Source: Pseudomonas asplenii
Lineage (GTDB): Bacteria; Pseudomonadota; Gammaproteobacteria; Pseudomonadales; Pseudomonadaceae
NCBI RefSeq assembly: GCF_001293465.1
Contig: NZ_JSYZ01000009.1
Span: 410,968-474,967, forward strand
Reading direction: 5' to 3'
DNA length: 64,000 bases
Below the pieces are notes generated by a model that was not told where the DNA came from, did no database searches, and worked only from the letters and a program-made list of their open reading frames with translations. Shown piece by piece: positions 16,990 through 27,742 of the stretch. The position numbers and the translations under genes were made by a program. How positions within the stretch are numbered: the first letter of the stretch is position 1; the number at the start of each line of letters is the position of its first letter.

Positions 16990-18125
16990 CAGCAGCACTC
17001 CCCGCGGGTTTTATAGGTCAACACCGGAGCCAACCGTGCCAGCGGTCGCACCAGGCCGGCCCGGACCAGCGTGTCGACGATGCTGTCCACTGGCTTGTAG
17101 GCCTCCGGCGCCTCCTCGTAGATCAACTGCCGATCCTCGCAGATCACATGTCCCCCCAGGCGGGTGCGCATCAGTTGCGCCGGGCTGAAACGCCGCGACA
17201 ACCGGTCCTTGCACTCGCTGCGCATCCACTTGCGGCCGGCGCCGTGCGCCAGCGACAACAGGCTCAGCTCGCTGGGCAGCGGCTCCACCAGGTAGGTGAA
17301 ATCCCCACGCGAACCGGGAATCGCCACCAGGCCGGCATCCGCCGGCGTCGCGCCCTTGCGGTGCAGCCAACCGTCGAGGCCGCCGATGCGGGCCGGCGAC
17401 ACCAGGTTGTGGTTGACGTCCAGCAGTGGCTCGCCATTGGCGCGCAAGCGCTCCAACATGCGCTGCGCAATCAGCCGCCGGTTGGCCTCGGCAAAGCGCA
17501 GGCCCTCGTCGTGGCGGGCCAGGTAGGCGAGGAAATCGGTACTGCCCTCCAGCAGACCGGCGTGGCCGTGCCGGTCCACTTGCTCGCGCAGAATGGCCTG
17601 GCCCAGGCCGCGCGAACCGCTGTGCACCAACAGCAGCAGGCGCTTGGGGTCCAGCGCCAGCGCGGCGGTGCGTTCGGTGTCGTAAATCTGCTCCACCCGC
17701 TGCAGCTCGGCGAAGTGATTACCGCCGCCGATGGTGCCCAGCGCGGCGTCGAAACCATTGGCCGGCAGCCCCAGCGCCGCCACCCGCTCGCGCCAGTCCT
17801 CGTCCAGCGGGCGATCCAGGTTGCCCAGTCGCTTGTCCAGCTTGTCGGCGCTCAATTTGCCAACGGCAAGGTCCGTTCGCCACAGCGCCATGCCGCAGCC
17901 GATATCACCGCCGATCAGGGCCGGATAGAGGCGGCCAACGGAGAAGAAAGCCGCGCCCACCGGATAGCCGCGACCGGGGTGCAGGTCCGGCATGCCGGCC
18001 ACCCGGGCCATGCCCGGCAGCGCAGCGGTGGTGTGAAGTTGCTGGATCGCGGTGCCCTCGATCCAGGTGTCGTCCGAGGCCAGCAGCGTGACGGTCTCGG
18101 ACAGGGTTTGCATGCAATTGCCCAT
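16989..18125 (-). CDS. rtcB: RNA ligase RtcB, PrfH-associated type
   Basis: A 378-residue GTP-dependent RNA ligase that joins 2',3'-cyclic phosphate or 3'-phosphate to 5'-OH ends. The start at 18125 ([15 protein letters not shown]) is chosen by family N-termini; MQTL at 18113 and an upstream ATG at 18137 are alternatives, and no strong ribosome site decides. The metal and active-site motifs are [33 protein letters not shown] and LAHGAGRKW, which carries the His that becomes guanylylated. It is the first gene of the rtcB-prfH pair. Confidence 0.92.
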   Translation of the reverse strand: MGNCMQTLSETVTLLASDDTWIEGTAIQQLHTTAALPGMARVAGMPDLHPGRGYPVGAAFFSVGRLYPALIGGDIGCGMALWRTDLAVGKLSADKLDKRLGNLDRPLDEDWRERVAALGLPANGFDAALGTIGGGNHFAELQRVEQIYDTERTAALALDPKRLLLLVHSGSRGLGQAILREQVDRHGHAGLLEGSTDFLAYLARHDEGLRFAEANRRLIAQRMLERLRANGEPLLDVNHNLVSPARIGGLDGWLHRKGATPADAGLVAIPGSRGDFTYLVEPLPSELSLLSLAHGAGRKWMRSECKDRLSRRFSPAQLMRTRLGGHVICEDRQLIYEEAPEAYKPVDSIVDTLVRAGLVRPLARLAPVLTYKTRGECC

Positions 18126-18547
18126 GAATAGTCCCATCCATCCGGCAGGACGCCGACGGCCTGGCGCGGCGAGCGCGCAGGCGCAATACGGTCCCGAACC
18201 GGACGGTTCAGTAAAACGAAATCAACAGATGAATTGGCTAGGGCAGAGCCGGGGCCGAAGGCCATTCGACGTACGCGGCACTGATGCCGGGCACGGGGGA
18301 ATTCAAGCTTGGGCGCGCTCTGCCAGGGAAGATGCGGTGTTTTGCATGATGGTCTCCTTGGCTGCGTGGTGGAAGAAAGGCCGGCATGCTAACGCAGAAG
18401 TCGCGACGACACAACGCACCTGCGTCGTGGCTCCGGCGATGGCTCGTACTTCAGGATGTAAAAGCGGCGACCATACCGTGTACCCGCGCTCGATCCTGGC
18501 CGGTCGAGCGCTACCCGGGCCCTAAGGGCGGCCTCGGGCGAATCCTC
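18126..18547. other. Region upstream of rtcB
   Basis: About 420 bases between the araC stop and rtcB. It holds a 14-codon ORF with a strong ribosome site (18303-18347, minus). Towards araC there is a GC-rich segment with CCCGGGCCC/GGGCGGCCTCGGG symmetry but no T-run. I see no sigma-54 promoter of the kind that drives E. coli rtcBA. Confidence 0.5.
18303..18347 (-). CDS. Possible leader peptide upstream of rtcB, 14 aa
   Basis: ATG at 18347 follows AAGGAG at 6 bases and encodes MQNTASSLAERAQA before TGA. The gap to the rtcB start is 177 bases. The ribosome site is better than rtcB's own, which suggests real translation. It may be a leader peptide or the surviving start of a lost gene. I cannot tell which. 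Confidence 0.3.
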   Translation of the reverse strand: MQNTASSLAERAQA

Positions 18548-19483
18548 TCAGTTGCGCTGCAAAAGCGTATTGGGCGCCACGCCAAAGGCCTTGCGAAACG
18601 CATGGCTGAAATGGGAGAAATCAGAGAACCCGAACTCCAGCGCCGCTTGCGACACCGTACGCACCTGTCCGCGCTCGATCGCTTCACGGCTCGCGTTCAG
18701 GCGCTCTTTCCAGATTTCTGCGACCGGGGACTTCTGGTGACGCGCGAACGCCCGCGTAACGGTGCGGGTGGATACATTGTGGGCTTGCGCGATGACGTCG
18801 ATAGACAGGTCCGGCTCGGTCAGGTGCCGCCGGATGTATTGCATGATGCGGCCGTAGAGGTCCAATTCCTGGTGGGTGGTCTTCAGGTCCTGAAGTTCCA
18901 GGCTGATCACCAGCAAGTCAATCAATGCGCCTGTATAACGATTCGAGATGCGCTCATCCTCCAACGACCTCGGTGCGCTCACCACCTGACGCAACATTTC
19001 ACGCAATGGAATGACGCCGGGACGCCGGTCGTCGAGGACCATCGCGGTGTAATCGGCCACCCGTGGCAAACGCTCGGTCAACAAGGCCCGAGGAACACGG
19101 ACCAGGTGGTTTTCGGTACCACCCAAACTGAATCGAAACGCCTGGGTTGCGTCGTAAAGAAACAAACTTCCGGTGGCCAGGCTGGCTTTTCTTCCGCCCT
19201 GCTCGATTTGTCCATGACCATTGCGGGAGAAGCCCAACCATAAATCCTCGGCCGGACCGCTGCGCAGGTGCCGTTCGGAACGTTCCCAGTAATGCAGCGG
19301 CGAAGACAGCGAAAAGATGTCCAGATCGCCGATGGCATTGACTGCGAGCTGGCCATCAAAACTGCTCTGGGACAGGGGTTTGCTATCTGCCGCCAGACAA
19401 TGGCGACACACCACTTCCTTCCAGTAATCAAAGCGACGGGGTGCTGATACGGCAAGGGTCGAATACTGAGTGCTCGGGTTCAT
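18548..19483 (-). CDS. AraC/XylS-family regulator of the aldoxime-nitrile cluster
   Basis: A 311-residue regulator. The ATG at 19483 (MNPSTQYSTLAVSAPRRFDY) has GAGG 8 bases upstream. The N-terminal half resembles the AraC-binding-like domain found in NimR/FeaR-type regulators (RFDYWKEVVCRHC). The C-terminal double HTH runs from about residue 205 (SIDVIAQAHNVSTRTVTRAF) and ends FGFSDFSHFSHAFRKAFG. It is divergent from the catabolic genes and probably activates them in response to an aldoxime, nitrile or amide. The inducer is inferred. Confidence 0.85.
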   Translation of the reverse strand: MNPSTQYSTLAVSAPRRFDYWKEVVCRHCLAADSKPLSQSSFDGQLAVNAIGDLDIFSLSSPLHYWERSERHLRSGPAEDLWLGFSRNGHGQIEQGGRKASLATGSLFLYDATQAFRFSLGGTENHLVRVPRALLTERLPRVADYTAMVLDDRRPGVIPLREMLRQVVSAPRSLEDERISNRYTGALIDLLVISLELQDLKTTHQELDLYGRIMQYIRRHLTEPDLSIDVIAQAHNVSTRTVTRAFARHQKSPVAEIWKERLNASREAIERGQVRTVSQAALEFGFSDFSHFSHAFRKAFGVAPNTLLQRN

Positions 19484-19840
19484 GACACTGACCTCGACAA
19501 CGATGCAATAGGCGCGCGGGAAGTTCTGACTTGCAGCCAATCTTCAGCCACCGATAGCAATTAACAGGCCAGGCAGTTGCGGAGCTCCCTCAGTGCGCTG
19601 CCGTGCAACTTCCATCGCGAAGTTCGCCTGGCTGCGGTGCCGCTGCCTGCACCGCCCTCCCCATCGGGAGGCACGGCGGGTCACACAGTCGGGCCAGATG
19701 CACCAATGCGGACCATGGGAAGGTCATTTTCAGCCTTGTCTTTTCCAACCAAACGGTTGTCTCGTCAAACAAAGCGTCCCCTCGCCGTCCAGCCTAATTT
19801 CCACCTCACAGCAGCTCATACCCTTCTGACGAGGCACGCC
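19484..19840. promoter_or_regulatory. Divergent control region of the aldoxime-nitrile cluster
   Basis: The 357 bases between araC and the first pathway ORF contain no gene. CAACC-AAAC-GGTTG at 19746-19759 is a perfect short inverted repeat about 80 bases before the first start codon, followed by an A/C-rich stretch; it is a candidate activator site. No clear consensus promoter is visible, as expected for an activator-dependent promoter. Confidence 0.45.
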
Positions 19841-20002
19841 ATGCATCGACACGGTTCACAACGACTGGCTGATTGCTCCTGGCTTCTGCAGATGCGCGAC
19901 CTCGCGCCTGAAGAGTCGGCCTACTGGTTGATTGAATGGGGGGCCATGAAGCTGCTGCACCGGCGGCAGATCGCCAAGCGCGACCAGCCGCTCAAGCGCT
20001 GA
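19841..20002 (+). CDS. Small hypothetical protein upstream of oxdA, 53 aa
   Basis: ATG at 19841 with GAGG 8 bases before it opens 53 codons (MHRHGSQRLADCSWLLQMRD, then YWLIEWGAMKLLHRRQIAKR). It ends 39 bases before the aldoxime dehydratase start. The protein is rich in Arg, Trp and Leu, with a basic C-terminus and no signal peptide or known motif. Its position as first gene of the catabolic operon, with its own ribosome site, supports a real small protein or a translated leader. I do not recognise it. Confidence 0.5.
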   Translation: MHRHGSQRLADCSWLLQMRDLAPEESAYWLIEWGAMKLLHRRQIAKRDQPLKR

Positions 20003-20041
20003 AACCCCGCAGGCCTGAACGAAAATAACGAGGAGCTCAAG

Positions 20042-21100
20042 ATGGAATCTGCAATCGACAAACATCTCAAATGCCCACGCACCCTGTCTCGCCGGGTACC
20101 CGACGAGTACCAGCCACCCTTTCCCATGTGGGTTGCACGCGCTGGCGAGCAGTTGGAACAGGTGGTGATGGCCTACCTCGGCGTGCAATATCGCGGCGAC
20201 GCCCAGCGCGAGGCCGCGTTGCAGGCGATGCGTCACATCGTCGGCAGTTTCAGCCTGGTCGATGGCCCCCAGACCCATGACTTGACCCACCACACCGATA
20301 GCAGCGGCTTTGATAACCTGATTGTGGTCGGATACTGGAAAGACCCTGCCGCCCACTGTCGCTGGTTGCGTTCACCCTCGGTGAATGACTGGTGGAATTC
20401 GCCGCAGCGGCTGGGCGAAGGCCTTGGTTACTTCCGCGAAATCACCGCCCCGCGCGCCGAGCAGTTCGAGACCTTGTATGCCTTCCAGGACCACCTGCCC
20501 GGTGTCGGCGCGGTCATGGATGCGATCAGTGGCGAGATCGAAGAACACGGTTACTGGGGCTCGATGCGCGACCGCTTCCCGCTCTCCCAGACGGACTGGA
20601 TGCAGCCCACGAGTGAGCTGCAAGTGGTCGCGGGGGACCCCGCCAAAGGTGGTCGGGTCGTGGTCCTGGGGCATGACAACCTCACCCTGATCCGCTCCGG
20701 CCAGGACTGGGCGGATGCCGAGGCAGACGAGCGCTCGCTGTACCTCGACGAAATTCTGCCGACCCTGCAGGACGGCATGGATTTCCTGCGTGATAACGGC
20801 GGCCCCCTGGGCTGCTACAGCAACCGGTTCGTGCGCAACATCGATATGGACGGCAACTTTCTCGACCTGAGCTACAACATCGGTCACTGGCGCTCGGTCG
20901 AGAAACTCGAGCGCTGGGCAGAATCGCACCCTACCCATCTGCGTATTTTCGTCACGTTCTTTCGCGTGGCCGCAGGTTTGAAAAAATTGCGGCTGTACCA
21001 CGAGGTGTCCGTGTCGGACGCCAGGAGCCAGGTATTCGAGTACATCAACTGTCACTCGCAGACCGGCATGTTGCGCGACGCGCTGCCGCCAGCCACCTGA
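20042..21100 (+). CDS. oxdA: Aldoxime dehydratase, heme-containing
   Basis: A 352-residue enzyme that dehydrates aldoximes to nitriles, using ferrous heme to which the substrate binds through nitrogen. The length equals that of the P. chlororaphis B23 enzyme and the sequence is nearly the same as I remember it. The residues known to matter are all here at the expected numbers: proximal heme ligand H299 (ESHPTHL), distal H320 (KKLRLYHEVS), S219 (LIRSGQDW) and R178 (SMRDRFP). It starts the pathway aldoxime to nitrile to amide to acid. AGGAG lies just upstream of the start. Confidence 0.95.
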   Translation: MESAIDKHLKCPRTLSRRVPDEYQPPFPMWVARAGEQLEQVVMAYLGVQYRGDAQREAALQAMRHIVGSFSLVDGPQTHDLTHHTDSSGFDNLIVVGYWKDPAAHCRWLRSPSVNDWWNSPQRLGEGLGYFREITAPRAEQFETLYAFQDHLPGVGAVMDAISGEIEEHGYWGSMRDRFPLSQTDWMQPTSELQVVAGDPAKGGRVVVLGHDNLTLIRSGQDWADAEADERSLYLDEILPTLQDGMDFLRDNGGPLGCYSNRFVRNIDMDGNFLDLSYNIGHWRSVEKLERWAESHPTHLRIFVTFFRVAAGLKKLRLYHEVSVSDARSQVFEYINCHSQTGMLRDALPPAT

Positions 21101-21182
21101 AGTCCATCAGCGTTTACATCCCCCCATTTCAGCCTCCTTGCCACTCTCCTCGGGTGGCACGGCCTCCCTGTGCGAGGAATAA

Positions 21183-22052
21183 ATGATGAACAAGATCCGA
21201 CTGCTGACACTTTCCACCCTGTTACCCGCGCTCCAGGTGAATGCCGGTGAAGTGGCCCCTGGCGATTACGAGCAATACCCGGTCGGCGCGACCATTGGCG
21301 CAATTTATTACCAGCACGCCACCACGGACTCGGCCTACACCAACGGGCACAAGGCCAGCTCTGATTTCAGGTTGAGTTCGGACATCGGCATCCTGCGTCT
21401 ACTGCATGTCTACGCGCTCAGTGACACCGTCACCATCGACCCGCAGTTCCTTTTGCCTTTCGGACACGTCTCCAGCGCAGGTGACGCCTCGGCGCTGGGC
21501 AGCACCCGCGGCGTTGGCGACCTGATCCTGACCGCGCCGGTCAAGTGGCGGCTCAACGAGGCCCGCGACACCCTCAGTATCGCCCCCTACCTGTATGTCC
21601 CTACGGGCACCTATGACAAGGACGACGCGCTCAACATCGGCGAAAACCGCTGGAAATTCGAGCTTCAGAGTGCCTACGTCAAGCACTTCACGGAGAAATG
21701 GGCGGTGGACCTGGTCGGCGGCGCCACCTGGTATGGCGACAACACCGACTATGGGGCGAATGCCGTGCGCTTGAAGCAGGACGTTTCCTACGCAGCACAG
21801 ATCATGGGGCGTTACATGCCAGACGCCACCACCGCATTGGGTATCGGCTTGGGGCGCACCTGGGGCGGTGAGACGAGCGTCGGGCACGTCAATCAGGATA
21901 ACGAGTTGGGCACCACCAACTTCCGTCTGACGGCCACCCAGTTCGTCACTCCCACGGACCAGCTCCAACTGCAATTGGGCAAGGATCTCTCGGTGGACAA
22001 CGGTGCCAGGGAAGACTGGCGCATGAACCTGCGTTACGCGCACGTGTTTTGA
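21183..22052 (+). CDS. Putative outer-membrane channel (MetA-pathway type)
   Basis: A 289-residue secreted beta-rich protein. The signal peptide is short ([21 protein letters not shown]). The mature part has alternating strands such as [17 protein letters not shown] and ends in the aromatic NLRYAHVF expected of outer-membrane barrels. The pattern matches proteins of the phenol-degradation MetA/SphA-like family. GAGG precedes tandem ATG codons at 21183 and 21186. Lying between oxdA and the amidase, it probably lets aldoximes or nitriles through the outer membrane. Transport is inferred. Confidence 0.7.
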   Translation: MMNKIRLLTLSTLLPALQVNAGEVAPGDYEQYPVGATIGAIYYQHATTDSAYTNGHKASSDFRLSSDIGILRLLHVYALSDTVTIDPQFLLPFGHVSSAGDASALGSTRGVGDLILTAPVKWRLNEARDTLSIAPYLYVPTGTYDKDDALNIGENRWKFELQSAYVKHFTEKWAVDLVGGATWYGDNTDYGANAVRLKQDVSYAAQIMGRYMPDATTALGIGLGRTWGGETSVGHVNQDNELGTTNFRLTATQFVTPTDQLQLQLGKDLSVDNGAREDWRMNLRYAHVF

Positions 22053-22240
22053 CCCAGGCGCCCACCGGACAACGACCACGGCCCCCTGCCGTCCTGGCGC
22101 GCAGGTGTCCGGCTCGACCAAGTCGATGTCTTTTTCAACCAAGCCCGGGGCTGGGAATAGGGACTATCTTGAGCACCAGCCCCACCCATTTGACGAGTAG
22201 GCAGTGCCATTCGGCCACTTACGATAAGGACAGTCCCATC

Positions 22241-23755
22241 ATGGCAATCGTTCGCCCCACCCTTGAGCAGCTATTGGACCTCGCGAGCAGCCTGCACATG
22301 CAGCTCGACCGCGAGCAGGCCAGTGAATACCTGGCCCTCATGCAGTCCAGCTTCGACGCCTATGACCTGATTGACGAATTGCCCGACTTCATCCCGCCGA
22401 TACGCTACGAACGCAGTTCAGGCTATCGTCCATCGGCTGAGCACAACCCGTTCAACGCCTGGTATTTCCGTACCGAAGTCAACGGCGCCCGCGAGGGCAA
22501 GCTGGCGGGCAAGACCGTAGCCCTCAAGGACAATATCTCCTTGGCCGGCGTGCCCATGATGAATGGCGCCAAGCCACTGGAAGGCTTCGTCCCTTCCTTC
22601 GACGCCACTGTCGTCAGCCGATTGCTCGATGCCGGGGCAACCATCCTCGGCAAGGCGACATGCGAACACTACTGCCTGTCCGGCGGCAGCCACACCTCTG
22701 ATCCAGCGCCGGTGCACAACCCCCACCGCCAGGGTTTTTCTTCCGGTGGTTCCTCTTCCGGCAGCGCGGTCCTGGTGGCCGCGGGCGAAGTCGACCTGGC
22801 GGTGGGCGGTGATCAGGGTGGGTCCATCCGGATTCCTTCGGCGTTCTGCGGCACCTACGGCATGAAGCCGACCCATGGGCTGGTGCCCTACACCGGAATC
22901 ATGGCCATCGAGTCGACGATCGACCATGCCGGCCCCATCACCGCCAATGTGCGCGACAACGCGTTGATGCTGGAGGTGATGGCGGGAGCGGACGGGCTCG
23001 ATCCTCGCCAGGCCGCGCCGCGGGTCGACCGCTACAGCGATTATTTGGAGCGGGGCGTGGACGGACTCAGGATCGGCATCCTGAAGGAAGGCTTTGAACT
23101 GCCCAACCTGGATCCACGGGTGGCCTCATCGGTACGCAGTGCAATCGCACAGTTTGCGCGGCTCGGCGCACAGGTCGAGGAAGTCTCCGTTCCCGAGCAC
23201 ACGATCGCCGGTTCGCTGTGGCACCCCATCGGCTGCGAGGGCCTGACCATGCAGATGATGCATGGCAACGGCGCCGGTTTTAACTGGAAGGGGCTGTATG
23301 ACCTGCCCTTGCTGGACAAGCAGGTCGGCTGGCGCGATGAGGCGGATGATCTGTCCGCATCCCTGAAGCTGTGCATGTTCGTCGGGCAATACGGCGTTCA
23401 GCACTACAACGGCCGCTTCTACGCCAAGGCGCAAAACCTCCGGCGCCTGGCCTGTGCCGGCTATGACGCGGCATTGGCCCGCTACGACCTGCTGGTGATG
23501 CCTACCGTGCCGATCCTCGCCCAGCCACACCCGGAGCCGGGTTGCTCGATCACCGAATACGTGGCTCGGGCGCTGGAAATGATCGGCAATGCCTCGGCCC
23601 AGGACATCACCGGCCACCCGGCCATGTCAATTCCCTGTGGCCGGGTGGAGGGTTTGCCGGTCGGGCTCATGCTGGTCGGCAAGCACTATGCCGAAGGCAC
23701 GATTTACCAGGCCGCCGCTGCGTTCGAAGCGTCGGTCGACTGGAAAAACAGTTAG
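22241..23755 (+). CDS. amiA: Amidase, nitrile-pathway type
   Basis: A 504-residue amidase-signature enzyme converting the amide to carboxylic acid and ammonia. The start at 22241 ([18 protein letters not shown]) has AAGGA about 11 bases upstream. The catalytic triad is K96 (VALKDN), cis-S171 (GGSSSGSA) and nucleophile S195 ([12 protein letters not shown]), the same numbers as in the Rhodococcus nitrile-pathway amidase. In P. chlororaphis B23 the equivalent gene also lies just before the nitrile hydratase genes. A 188-base gap separates it from the channel gene. Confidence 0.93.
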   Translation: MAIVRPTLEQLLDLASSLHMQLDREQASEYLALMQSSFDAYDLIDELPDFIPPIRYERSSGYRPSAEHNPFNAWYFRTEVNGAREGKLAGKTVALKDNISLAGVPMMNGAKPLEGFVPSFDATVVSRLLDAGATILGKATCEHYCLSGGSHTSDPAPVHNPHRQGFSSGGSSSGSAVLVAAGEVDLAVGGDQGGSIRIPSAFCGTYGMKPTHGLVPYTGIMAIESTIDHAGPITANVRDNALMLEVMAGADGLDPRQAAPRVDRYSDYLERGVDGLRIGILKEGFELPNLDPRVASSVRSAIAQFARLGAQVEEVSVPEHTIAGSLWHPIGCEGLTMQMMHGNGAGFNWKGLYDLPLLDKQVGWRDEADDLSASLKLCMFVGQYGVQHYNGRFYAKAQNLRRLACAGYDAALARYDLLVMPTVPILAQPHPEPGCSITEYVARALEMIGNASAQDITGHPAMSIPCGRVEGLPVGLMLVGKHYAEGTIYQAAAAFEASVDWKNS

Positions 23756-23836
23756 CCGGCGCGTCCCGTGCAGCGCAAAAAACCGATAAAAGCCGTGAAG
23801 CGTTTGCTTCGAAGCTCAACGATGAGGAATCCATTG

Positions 23837-24430
23837 ATGAACTCACCTGAACGCACCACCTCGACCCCGGGCGAGCGGGCCCATGCGTTATTGCAAGTGC
23901 TCAAGCAAAAGGACCTGATCCCCGACGGTTACATCGAACACATGACCCAACTGATGGCACACCAATGGAGCCCGGAAAATGGCGCCCGGGTCGTGGCCAA
24001 GGCCTGGGTGGACCCGCAATTTCGTGAATGGCTGCTCAGGGACGGCACCGCCGCATGCGCCCAGTTCGGCTACACCGGCCCTCAGGGCGAATACATCGTT
24101 GCCCTGCAGGACACGCCCACGCTGAAAAACGTGATCGTGTGCAGCCTGTGCTCCTGCACCAATTGGCCCGTCCTCGGCTTGCCACCGGAGTGGTACAAGG
24201 GCTTCGAATTCCGTGCCCGCCTGGTTCGAGAAGGACGCACCGTCCTGCGGGAACTGGGTACGGACCTGCCGGACGAGGTCACCGTCAAGGTCTGGGATAC
24301 CACGGCTGAAAGTCGCTACCTGGTGTTGCCGGTCCGGCCTCGGGGCAGCGAGTCCATGGATGAAGAGGCACTTCGAAAACTGGTCACCAAGGATGTCCTG
24401 ATCGGCGTGGCGCTGCCGCGCGTGGCGTAG
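23837..24430 (+). CDS. nhpA: Nitrile hydratase alpha subunit, Fe type
   Basis: A 197-residue subunit that carries the metal. The ATG at 23837 (MNSPERTTSTPGERAHALLQ) has AGGA 8 bases upstream and gives the usual length; an in-frame ATG at 23822 is less likely. The metal-binding motif VCSLCSC at residues 101-107 has Ser at the third position, the mark of the iron rather than the cobalt (VCTLCSC) type. C105 and C107 would be oxidised to sulfinate and sulfenate. The enzyme hydrates nitriles to amides together with the beta subunit. Confidence 0.95.
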   Translation: MNSPERTTSTPGERAHALLQVLKQKDLIPDGYIEHMTQLMAHQWSPENGARVVAKAWVDPQFREWLLRDGTAACAQFGYTGPQGEYIVALQDTPTLKNVIVCSLCSCTNWPVLGLPPEWYKGFEFRARLVREGRTVLRELGTDLPDEVTVKVWDTTAESRYLVLPVRPRGSESMDEEALRKLVTKDVLIGVALPRVA

Positions 24431-24471
24431 CCGGGACGCTTTGTTTCCTTCACTTTTCAGAGGTATTCACG

Positions 24472-25130
24472 ATGGATGGTTTCCACGATCTCGGCGGCTT
24501 CCAGGGCTTTGGCAAAGTCCCCCATGCAATCAACAGTCTGAGCTACAAGCCCGTGTTCAAGCAGGACTGGGAGCACCTGGCCTACAGCCTGATGTTCATC
24601 GGCGTCGATCACTTGAAAAAATTCAGCGTGGACGAGGTACGTCATGCCGTCGAACGCCTGGATGTCCGCCAGCATGTCGGCACCCAGTACTACGAACGCT
24701 ATGTCATCGCTACCGCCACGCTGTTGGTCGAAACAGGTGTCATCACCCAGGCGGAGCTTGATCAGGCCCTGGGGTCTCACTTCAAGCTGGCGAACCCCGC
24801 CCAGGCCAAGGGACGCCCGGCGATCACCGGTCGGCCACCCTTCGAAGCAGGCGACCGGGTGGTGGTCCGGGACGAGCACGTGGCGGGGCATATCCGCATG
24901 CCAGCCTACGTGCGTGGCAAGGAAGGCGTGGTCCTGCACCGGACTTCGCAAATGTGGCCGTTCCCGGACTCGATTGGCCATGGCGATTTGAATGCAGTGC
25001 ATCAGCCGACCTATCACGTCGAGTTTCGCGTGAAAGACCTGTGGGGAGATGCCGCGGACGATGGTTTCGTGGTGGTCGATCTTTTCGAAAGCTACCTGGA
25101 CAAGGCTCCCCACCCGCAAGCGGTGAGCGC

Positions 25131-25134
<4 letters not shown>
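24472..25134 (+). CDS. nhpB: Nitrile hydratase beta subunit
   Basis: A 220-residue beta subunit, the same length as the P. chlororaphis B23 one, starting [19 protein letters not shown]57 and R142 fall one place from the two conserved arginines that hold the oxidised cysteines in the Rhodococcus enzyme. The C-terminal SH3-like barrel contains [20 protein letters not shown]. It follows the alpha gene by 41 bases, the common order for Fe-type enzymes. Its stop overlaps the P47K start as ATGA. Confidence 0.95.
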
Positions 25135-26363
<1,229 letters not shown>

Positions 26364-26373
26364 CGGGCTGTGG

Positions 26374-26463
26374 GATATCGAGGTGGTCGCCGATGAAGTT
26401 CGCAAGCTGGCCACCCGGACCAGCCAGACGACGCAGCAAGCGGCCGATATGATCGACGAATAG
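26374..26463 (+). pseudogene. Remnant of a methyl-accepting chemotaxis protein
   Basis: Ten bases after nhpC a frame reads EVVADEVRKLATRTSQTTQQ and stops at 26461. VVADEVRKLA is the nearly invariant signalling tip of chemotaxis receptors. Nothing upstream or downstream matches the rest of a receptor, so this is about 30 codons of a destroyed gene at the edge of the island. Confidence 0.7.
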
Positions 26464-26553
26464 CTGGGCTGATGCCACGAACCGTTGAGTTGCCGATTGC
26501 CGAGGGGCGCCCGCAGCCAGCAGAACCGGCCGGCCCCCGGAGACTAAGCCGGG

Positions 26554-27741
26554 TTACTGGCCGCCTTTTGCCTCGGTATCACCAGCAGGCGGCACTTCTG
26601 CCGGAGCAGTGGCCGGTTTTGCCTCAGGTTCGGCGGCATCCTGGGCCGGTGCAGCAGGCTTGGCTTCAGCGCCCGGCGCCGGATTCACCGTAGCCCCCGC
26701 AGCCGGAGACGGCGCCGGACTGGAGCGATAGTCAGCCCGGCGCTTGAGCTGGAACTCGCGCACCGCGTTGTTATGGGCGTCCAGGTCATCGGAGAAGACG
26801 TGACTGCCATCACCGCGGGCGACGAAGTACAGGCTCTTGCCCTCCACCGGGTTCAATGCGGCATGGATCGCCTCGCGACCAACCATAGCGATCGGCGTCG
26901 GCGGCAGGCCGACGTTGAGGTAGGTGTTGTAGGGGTTGGCCTCGCGCAGATGGGCACGGGTCAATTTGCCGGTATAGCGCTCACCCAGACCGTAGATCAC
27001 CGTCGGATCGGTCTGCAGCAGCATGCCGAGCTGCAGCCGGCGGACGAAGACACCGGCGATCTGCCCGCGTTCCTGGGGTACGCCGGTCTCCTTCTCCACC
27101 AGCGACGCCATGATCAGCGCCTGGTAGGGTTCGGTGTAAGGCGCATCGGTCGAACGCTTTTCCCATTCCTGGGCCAGGACACTCTGCAGGCGATCGTAGG
27201 CCTTTTCCAGCAGCTCGGCATCGGTCATCCCGCGTACGAAACGATAGGTGTCCGGGAAGAAACGCCCCTCCGGGAACACATCCTTATGTCCAAGTTTGGC
27301 CATGACCTCGCTGTCGCTGAGGCCAGCCAGGGTCTGCTGGAGTTTTTCCTGCTTGGCCAGCGCACTGCGTACCTGGTGGAAGTTCCAGCCTTCGACCAGG
27401 GTCAGGCTGTACTGCACCACTTCGCCACGCTGCCAGAGGCCCAGCAGGGTGCGGACATCCATGCCTGGAGTGAGGCGATATTCGCCGCTGTGCAACTGCA
27501 CCCCGGCCATGTTGAAGCGCCAGTACAGGCGCAGCCAGAAGGCATCGTGCAGGGTACCCTCGGCCTCCATGCGGTTGAAGGTACCGGTTGGGGTCGCACC
27601 GGTCGGCACGTCGAGCAGTTGCTCCTGCTTCAGGTCGAGAGTCTGCTCCAGCGCGGAGTGGATCTTCCAGGCCGATACGCCCAGCAGCAATCCCGCCAGC
27701 ACCAGACCCGTCTGCAGCAGCAACAAGAATTTACGTCTCAA
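26554..27741 (-). CDS. mltG: Endolytic murein transglycosylase
   Basis: A 395-residue inner-membrane enzyme that cuts nascent glycan strands. I chose the TTG at 27741 (reads LRRKFLLLLQTGLVLAG): GGAAG is 6 bases upstream and it starts just past the pabC stop; the frame extends to 27768. It has one N-terminal membrane helix, then a LysM-like region (SGEYRLTPGMDVRTLL) and the YceG domain with the catalytic Glu in LVEKETGVPQER. A Pro/Ala/Glu-rich low-complexity tail of about 65 residues ends the protein. The usual next gene, tmk, is missing. Confidence 0.9.
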   Translation of the reverse strand: MRRKFLLLLQTGLVLAGLLLGVSAWKIHSALEQTLDLKQEQLLDVPTGATPTGTFNRMEAEGTLHDAFWLRLYWRFNMAGVQLHSGEYRLTPGMDVRTLLGLWQRGEVVQYSLTLVEGWNFHQVRSALAKQEKLQQTLAGLSDSEVMAKLGHKDVFPEGRFFPDTYRFVRGMTDAELLEKAYDRLQSVLAQEWEKRSTDAPYTEPYQALIMASLVEKETGVPQERGQIAGVFVRRLQLGMLLQTDPTVIYGLGERYTGKLTRAHLREANPYNTYLNVGLPPTPIAMVGREAIHAALNPVEGKSLYFVARGDGSHVFSDDLDAHNNAVREFQLKRRADYRSSPAPSPAAGATVNPAPGAEAKPAAPAQDAAEPEAKPATAPAEVPPAGDTEAKGGQ

Positions 27742-27742
27742 T

